The position numbers were made by a program, and so were the translations under genes. From Lates calcarifer (taxonomy: Eukaryota; Chordata; Actinopteri; Centropomidae), in assembly GCF_001640805.2 (NCBI RefSeq), contig NC_066836.1, forward strand, positions 62,001 through 126,000: a stretch of DNA of 64,000 nucleotides, read 5' to 3'. The notes below the pieces were generated by a model that saw nothing but the letters and a program-made list of their open reading frames with translations, was not told the origin of the DNA and did not search any database. Of this stretch, positions 57,915 to 64,000 are shown one piece after another (the stretch's first letter is position 1; every line of letters begins with the position of its first letter).

Positions 57915-58163
57915 TCATAATGATGCTTAGAAACATGCATAGATCAAGGAGTTATTACCAGTGTAAGGTTTCAATAAGCAGCAACAGTCATAATGAAGAC
58001 CTTCCGCAGGCCAAAGGGGAAACCCTCCATGCTGCAGTCAACAATGCACATTTGGCTGGTGCCGCTATTCCCTGTTTACTTAGTTGTTTGTGTATATAGT
58101 TCACTTTATATAGTTCCTTTCACAAAACGTATGCACAATGACTATGTTGCTGCCTATGATTGT
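57915..58163. other. No gene recognised
   Basis: Short spacer between the hAT relic and element X copy 2. Confidence 0.4.
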
Positions 58164-59505
58164 TCTTACAAACCTGTTGTGTGGAAAAAATGGATAACGA
58201 CTCGTTTTTCCGATTTCCGATTTTGTGCACAAATGGAAAATGGAAAAACGGATAACGGGCGTTTTATCCAATTTTGATAATTTTGATTTGATGCAAGGCG
58301 TGTGACCCGGAAGTGAACTCTGACCTTACACGCAGGAAGAGACGAGCAAGACCTATTGTGTGGCCGGCAGGGGGCAACACATGGTTGCAAAAAGAAGTCT
58401 GTTTACATTGAAGTCCATGAGAAAATGACCCTCCTTCTCACTTGATTTAATATCTCAGTAAACATTTTCGTGATGAGTTTATGGTCTCAGTCGCTAGATA
58501 AGTCAATACAACATGATGTTGATTTTGTAAATTACGGGCGCATTTAGAGGAAAATAGACGATAAAGCAGGGTATGCTTTAGGGCGTGGCTACTGTGTGAT
58601 TGACAGCTGTCAACCATGACAGGACAGAGCGGTTCGTCTCGGAGCTGTTATTGGTGAATTTATAGCACAGACTTCATTTTAACATTTTGCTCACCTTAAA
58701 ATGTCTCATTTGGCTTTCGGTTGTACTAGCAGACACTCCAAGAAGACGTCTCTTCATCTCTTGGTAAGTACATTTTGTGTTAAGCCTGTGTATCGCTAGC
58801 CAAAATTAACATCCTGCTCTCACGGTTACGGGAATTATGGATGCACCTTGCTAACCAAGCTAACTAGCTCATGCTACCATTATCTGATAACTTAGCATTT
58901 ATATTATACTATCAGTACGTGGCCCCGCCAGGCCGATAAAAGGTATGTTAAACCAACATTAAGCTAACAGCATTTGTTTTATGCCTCTGGGAAACTAACA
59001 AACAAAGTGCATTGTGCTAGTGTAATGTACTGCATTAATGAAAGTTAATAAAACTGTTCATCACGTGTTCAGGTTAACATGACGTTTAGATAATTTACAT
59101 GTGGTTAAAACGGTGTCATCAACTTTTCACGATATGACGAGTAGAGTCATGAGTCATAAACACGTTAGATCTCTGTTTAGAAATGCTATTCACACAGAAA
59201 GTGATCATATCGTGACAAAAAGTGTATTTTTTTACACAATGTGTAGGAAAACATTTCTTCTGTAGGAGTTTGATAAGTTAGTGCTGAAAGTACATGATGG
59301 TCCTCAAATGAAGCAGACATTTATACCCCCGACAGCTGGCGCATGTATGTGATTCATTGTGATCCACCGTGTCTTAACTAAAGTGTTTGTCTTTTACTGT
59401 AATTCAAAGGTATCCACTCTTCAAACTGAATGACTGGTACCAACAGAAGGAGCAACCTCACGGAGCAGTGTATTTGATGCCATTCATCTGGCCTTAGAGA
59501 AGAGA
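58164..59505 (+). mobile_element. Element family X, copy 2
   Basis: Matches the reverse complement of 32372-33541 from the left inverted end (gataacgactcgtttttcc) to about 59505, where similarity stops before the right inverted end. It has a roughly 230-bp segment (about 58840-59060) that copy 1 lacks. The left end differs in lacking the outer arm seen at 33.54-33.63 kb. Confidence 0.75.
58701..58763 (+). CDS. THAP-like 21-codon first exon in element X copy 2
   Basis: ATG at 58701 and donor gtaagt at 58764 enclose 21 codons that read GCTSRHSKKTSLHLL at the end. The upstream block is GC-richer and conserved between the copies, with a possible promoter (gggcgtggc near 58580). A matching second exon would start after the caaag at about 59405-59409. 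In one frame it reads YPLFKLNDWYQQKEQPHGAV to a TAG at 59495-59497. The F/YP...W spacing recalls THAP domains, but the two blocks do not join in frame with the simplest splice. Status is uncertain. Confidence 0.35.
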
Positions 59506-59584
59506 GACTGCATCAACAACATTCTTAGTTCTCACATGGGTTTAGCTTCCTCTGACCAACTTTTCTGACCAAGTTTATTATTTT

Positions 59585-59890
59585 CAATTAATCTCAATTC
59601 AATTTTATTTATATAGTACCATATCACAACAAAAGTCATCTTAACGCACTTTTCATATAGAGCAGGTCTAGACCATACTCTTTAAAATAGGTATTTATGG
59701 AGAGAGACCCAACAAATCCCACCATGAGCAAGCCCTAGGCGACAGTGGCAAGGAAAAACTTCCTTTTAAGAGGCAGAAACCTCAAGCAGAACCAGACTCA
59801 GGGTGGGCGGCCATCTGCCTCGACCAGTTGGGTTAAGAAGGAGAGAGAGATGGGGAGAGGGGGAGAATAGTGGGAGAAGAACATAGCATA
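59585..59890. repeat. Teleost repeat R3 copy 4
   Basis: Contains atatagtaccatatcacaac, aaggaaaaacttcctttt and ccatctgcctcgaccagttg. It is close to copy 2. Downstream (higher coordinates) a LINE in the - orientation follows at 60.49 kb, so this would be its 3' side. Confidence 0.8.
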
Positions 59891-60078
59891 GCACGGGTTC
59901 CATATAAGATGTAAGGTGATGCCAATAATGCAGTAGTAGTAATGATAGTAGTGATAATTAAAGTATTAACTGCTAACGTAGCACTGCAACTAATAGCAGT
60001 ATAAGTAATTTCTAATTATAGCAGCAGGTGGAGTTATAGGAGCAGCCCCACGGCTCTAGCAGTCTGCCACATTGCATG

Positions 60079-60165
60079 AGGAAAAAGTGTCACCAAGACG
60101 CATATGGCACATTGAGTATGGAGGAAAAAGTGTCACCAAGACGCATATGGCCCATTGAGTAGAAG
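60079..60165. repeat. Tandem duplication of a 43-bp unit
   Basis: aaaagtgtcaccaagacgca with surrounding sequence occurs twice back to back. Confidence 0.9.
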
Positions 60166-60478
60166 GAGGAAACAGGTGCGCATTACCATGTGTGCTGACG
60201 AGAAAACTTGCACCTCAACGGCAAGCACGGCCACAGACACTTGTGCAACCACCAGCCCAGACTCTGCCACACCAGGCCACAGCCACCACAGGGACGGGTG
60301 GAACCGGAAAAAAAGAGTGGGAAGGGCGCGCAAGGTATGGCTACTATATATGTGGGCGCTGCGTCGTTTCGGCAATCAGTGCACCAGGAGACTAGTACAG
60401 CGCCCTATTGTGAGGGGGGCAGGGGAGAGTAAACAGTGCTTCGGCTACACATGGACTAGTTTTTCTGCATCCTTTTGA
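60155..60478 (+). other. GC-richer open frame, unrecognised
   Basis: The frame begins MSRRRKQVRITMCADEKTCT and is Thr/Ser/Ala-rich, then basic (RKKRVGRARK). In the next frame the basic part continues YGYYICGRC with a CxxC. The combination may be a zinc-ribbon transposon gene piece with a one-base shift near 60335, but I cannot name it. It lies between R3 and the LINE and may be a separate insertion. Confidence 0.25.
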
Positions 60479-60484
60479 GACAGA

Positions 60485-61785
60485 AAATGTCTAATTTTGG
60501 CGATATTACTCAGGTGAAAGAAGGCAGTCCTAGAGGTTTGTTTTATGTGTGAGTTAAAGGACATATCCTGATCAAAGATAACTCCAAGATTCTTTACAGT
60601 GGAGCTGGGAGCCAGGGCAATGCCATCTAATAGATCATTAGAAAATTTATTTCTGATTTGCTCAGGACCAACTATAATGACCAGTTTTATCTGAGTTCAG
60701 TAGAAAAAAATTGCTTGTTTTCATAGCTGATTGGTTTCGTTAGGCTTCATTGACAGATAAAGCTGTGTATTATCTGCATAACGATGGAAATTTTCCTGAT
60801 AATGGAGTGTTTCCTGATAATATTGCCCAAGGGAAGCATATACAAAGTGAAGAGGATTGGTCCTGGACCACGTCTAACTTTTGTGTACATGGAGGAATTG
60901 TTGTTAACATGTACAAACTGAAGCCTATCAGATAGATAGGACTTAAACCAGTTTAGTGCAGTTCCTTTAATGCCAATAAAGTGCTCCAGTCTCTGTAGAA
61001 GGATGTGATGGTCAATTGTATCAGAAGCAGCACTGAGATCTAACAAGAGAAGGACAGAAACAAGTCTGTTGTCTGATGTGATTAGGAGTTTGTTCATAAC
61101 TTTTACAAGTGATGTCTCTGTGCTGTGATACAACCTAATCCTGACTGAAAAACCTCAAATAAACTATTATCCTGTAGAAAGTCGCGCTCAGTATCTGTAC
61201 CTTTCTCCAGGATATTGGAAAGAAAGGGGAGATTAGATATTGGTCTGTAATTGACTAATATGTCTGGATCTAGAGTGGGCTTTTTTAGAAGAGGTTTGAT
61301 TACAGCTACTTTATACGACTGCGGCACATAACCTGTTACCAAGGACAGATTTAACATATCTAATACAGAGCTGTAAATTAAGGGCAGAGCTTCCTTAAGC
61401 AGCCTAGTTGGGATGGGGCCTAGGAGACAAGTTGAAGGTTTAGATGCCAAAGTAATTGATGTGAGCTGGAGGAGGTTGATGGGAGAAAGATTTTTTATCT
61501 TGAATGGTAGAAATTTTATCATTAAAAAAGTTCATAAAATCATTGCTGCTGAGGGATATAGGGATGCGTGGATCTGTCAGCCTGGCTACAGTGTTGAAAA
61601 GAAACCTGGGGTTGTTCTTATCCTCTATTAATGACGAGTAATAGGCACCTCTTGCATTACAGAGGGCCCTTTTATATCTTTTGACACGTTCCTGCCAGGC
61701 TAAGTGGGATTCTTCCAGTTTGGTGGAACGCCACACTCTTTCGAGCCTATGTGCTATTTGTTTCAGTGTACGGGGTTGCAATGGA
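60485..61785 (-). pseudogene. L2/CR1-group LINE, RT with frameshifts
   Basis: From the higher coordinate downward: FNTVARLTDPRIPISLSSND (about 61560-61620), STCLLGPIPTRLLKEALPLI (about 61370-61430), YRPISNLPFLSNILEK (about 61200-61250), VSVLLLLDLSAASDTIDHHI (about 61010-61070; first catalytic Asp). Next are FKSYLSDRLQFVHVNN (about 60890-60950) and GPILFTLYMLPLGNIIR (about 60815-60865), after which the catalytic YADD box is destroyed. C-terminal traces (GPEQI, KNLGVIFDQDM-like) continue to about 60490. Confidence 0.85.
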
Positions 61786-61884
61786 GTCTAGAGTAGTATG
61801 AGGCTTAGGGTAGGGGTAAAGGGGTAATAACCACAATCCCAGATAATCCTCAATATCTGACAAATCATATCAGATATCAGATAA

Positions 61885-62460
61885 GAGGAATTATCCTGCA
61901 AGTCTCCATAAATAGGAGAACAGGGAAAAAAGAAGAAAAAACATCCTGACCTCAGTCAGGACTCAGTCCATGGATCTGTCCTAAGATTAAGGTAAGTAAA
62001 GGAAAAAACACAGCAAAACCTTGGAACGAGGGGGGTTAGTTAAAACCAACATACCAACATAGGAAAACATAAATAATGGTAAATAAAAGTAAATATGAGG
62101 ATGGTGAAGCATTCTGCTGCCACCGGGCCGATCCCGAAGTAGTGGATTTTAGTGGTCACTATTGTGGTTCTAGTGCACTGGCAACAGGGGCCTGGGTAAA
62201 GTTACAAGTTACATGCCATGGTACTGCCATGCTCCTCCATTATTAACTGAAGAAAGAAAATTAAACAAAAAGCTAAGAAAAAGAAAGGCGAGTGGGAAGG
62301 GGTAAGAAGAATTATCCTGCAAGTCAAAGGAAAAAACAGTAGAACCTTGGAATGAGAGTGGTTAGTTAAAATCAACATGCCAACATAAACATACATAAAG
62401 GTAAATAAAAGTAAATATAAGGATGGTGAAGCATTCTGCTGCCACTGGGCCGATCCCCTA
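61885..62460. repeat. Near-tandem duplication, offset about 326 bp
   Basis: The segments at about 62010-62133 and 62336-62458 share ggttagttaaaa, gtaaataaaagtaaatat and gcattctgctgccac. attatcctgcaagtc also repeats at about 61889 and 62309. This is 5' side sequence of the - strand LINE. Confidence 0.75.
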
Positions 62461-63230
62461 TACATAACATTAAATAAAGGGGAAGGAGGCGAGGGAGAAA
62501 ACAAAGGCGATTTATTTTAACCTAGAGAGCAAGATTAAGGGAAACACAAATAATTGATAAATTAATGGGTTAATTATAAAGAGGAATATTAGGGCTGTTC
62601 TGAGTCCAAAGGTCAAAAGGTCAGGAGGAATGTTGTTACAAGGATTGCATTAGACACAGCTGGAGGTAGGATAATGGTTCATTTCACTCTCACTTATGAA
62701 TACTTTGATTTATTTCAATTGTAGGATTTATTTTTCCTCTTTGTTTTTTAGGAAAAAGATCACCAGGGTCTCAAATGGAGAGAAGATTGCGGGGGTTTTG
62801 TGAGAGGGAAATGACCAGTATTTCAAAAAACCAGCAACAAAGCAACCAATCAATAAGCATACAAAATTATAATCTTAGGAAAGGAAAAAGGAAGGAGTGT
62901 GCATGAAGGTCTCTATATGTTCTTTATTTTTCAATTTCTACAGGTGGTGATTCCGGGTTTGGAGGGAGATGTTGTCCATTATTGGGGCATTGGCTCCCCC
63001 ATGTGGGTAATTTAGGAACTTTTTGGGGTGGAATGCCCAATGTTCCTCTCTCCTCTGTCCTGGTCTGTGTCTCTGAAATTTACTCACCAGTGTGTCCTTT
63101 AGGTTTTTATTTTTTACTTAATGCTGAGATTGGTTTATAATTCCTGCATCATTGATTTTTCAAAATTATTTTTGAGTTGATTTTGTGGGCAAATAAAGTT
63201 TAGAGTGCTGACTAGGGGAACTATTTTCTC
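62461..63230. other. No gene recognised
   Basis: T-rich; short frames only. Confidence 0.4.
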
Positions 63231-63236
63231 CCCTAG

Positions 63237-64000
63237 TTATTCAAAATCATATTTTAGGCAGACCTCTAAAAGTTGTAGGATCTCTGTATCAGGCCTTTTT
63301 GCATCTGGATATCTATGGAAGATATTTTTCACTGTTTTGCGGCCCATCTCCATGTTTACATTATCAATGTTGATTGCAAAGAGCCTCGCTGCCGAGGGGA
63401 GAACCAAAGGACAGATTAACAACAACAACAACAACTCGGGTGTATGTTGGAGAGAGGGCAGAGGAAAGAGTTTATATAAAGGGAAAACTGTAGGTGGTGC
63501 TGCTGCAATCCGAAACTATCGGTTTGCCACGAGGGGCTGCGTAGGGCACAGTCCAAGTCTGGGGCTCTTTATGAATTTTTGGAAAGAGGTTGGTCTATTG
63601 TGTGGGGCAGTGGGTCCCACCAAAAAGTCCTGTTGTTTAGTGGTGATATGCTTTGAGTTGTATAGTTTATGGACAGTTTCTTGGATTTTAGGTTCAGTTT
63701 GGGATTGGAGACTCTCTGGAATGAGTTTATAATATTTTGGGTTCGCTATTGGCTTCCATGTGGAGGAGGTACATAGGAGTTAAAGCACTCAACATCCCTG
63801 CGGATGAGGGCCCTGACTGTTTCATCCAGGTGTTCCCAGGCCAGTTCCCAGTTGGATGTGAGGGTGAAGGGCGTGATGTTAAGGTTGGTATCCTGAAAAT
63901 AATCTATCAGCTTAATTCTCCTATGGTACAGGTAGAGGTCCCTATGCAGTCCCTCCCCATCGAAGGAGGTGGGGGCAGGGATGTAGGTGAGCCCCCTCTC
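63237..64000 (-). pseudogene. Penelope-like element RT fragment, runs off window
   Basis: On the - strand, GLTYIPAPTSFDGEGLHRDL and YHRRIKLIDYFQDTNLN (about 63880-63990) resemble the N-terminal block of Penelope-like RTs (GLxFxPTP...R..LxxYF). Lower down, RYPDAKRPDTEILQLLEVCL (about 63250-63310) matches the RPxTxxLxxLLxxxL block before the usual KGTAMG box. The catalytic region is not present, because similarity ends at 63237. The stretch between the two blocks is degraded. The element continues beyond the window. Confidence 0.6.

Noticed and set aside
58166..58390. 74-codon - strand frame in element X, also partly seen at 33307-33603 on the +
   Set aside because: The shared peptide (FPFSICAQNxKSEK) reflects the conserved inverted end of element X, not a protein; frames differ in extent and start.

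Overview
The window is nuclear DNA from a vertebrate, almost certainly a teleost fish. It is AT-rich, intron-rich and packed with decayed transposable elements of fish types: a DIRS tyrosine-recombinase retrotransposon, a Harbinger element, Tc1 elements with paired terminal repeats, hAT elements, several L2/CR1-group and L1/Tx1-group LINEs, and a Penelope-like element. It also has long dinucleotide microsatellites. There are no operons, CRISPR arrays, rRNA genes or convincing tRNA genes.

The only host gene I can identify is on the + strand: the first two coding exons of a CCDC85-family gene, best matched to ccdc85a (exon 1 at 16032-16265, exon 2 at 17523-18564). Both splice junctions are canonical and the reading frame joins exactly. 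The remaining coding exons are not visible. Because introns in this family can be long, the remaining 45 kb (18565-64000) is most simply a TE-filled intron of this gene. A GC-richer stretch with palindromes (14740-16030) precedes exon 1 and is the likely promoter and 5' UTR region.

Layout. 1-2.7 kb: convergent Harbinger Myb-like and transposase genes, both broken. 3.4-7.7 kb: relic exons of an unrecognised multi-exon gene, an AT palindromic minisatellite, an integrase-like fragment and a repeat family in both orientations. 8.1-11.3 kb: an internally deleted, frameshifted DIRS element with gag, RT, RNase H and recombinase remnants and a terminal inverted-repeat pair. 11.3-14.7 kb: small repeats. 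14.7-18.6 kb: ccdc85a promoter and exons with a Tc1 relic in intron 1. 19.6-24.8 kb: LINEs and a Tc1-like MITE. 25.1-26.6 kb: a Tc1 element with a nearly readable transposase on the - strand. 26.7-29 kb: an element with perfect 14-bp inverted ends that carries a promoter-like region and exon-like segments on the - strand. 29-33.6 kb: an L1 fragment, then a composite element bounded by inverted repeats that encloses a LINE and a THAP-like mini-exon. 35-38 kb: LINE fragments and a dispersed repeat cluster. 43.7 kb: a broken THAP domain. 48.1-48.8 kb: a hAT MITE with its target-site duplication. 54.9-57.9 kb: a BED-finger hAT relic with a LINE inserted. 58.2-59.5 kb: a second copy of the THAP-like element. 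60-62.5 kb: LINE. 63.2-64 kb: Penelope-like RT.

I found no clearly new biological system. The best leads are the element family with a conserved 63-bp THAP-like exon (two copies, 25 kb apart), the 2.2-kb element at 26.7-29.0 kb with its own apparent promoter and splice sites, and the phase-compatible relic exons at 3.4-5.4 kb. All family assignments come from recognising motifs by eye; no search was run.
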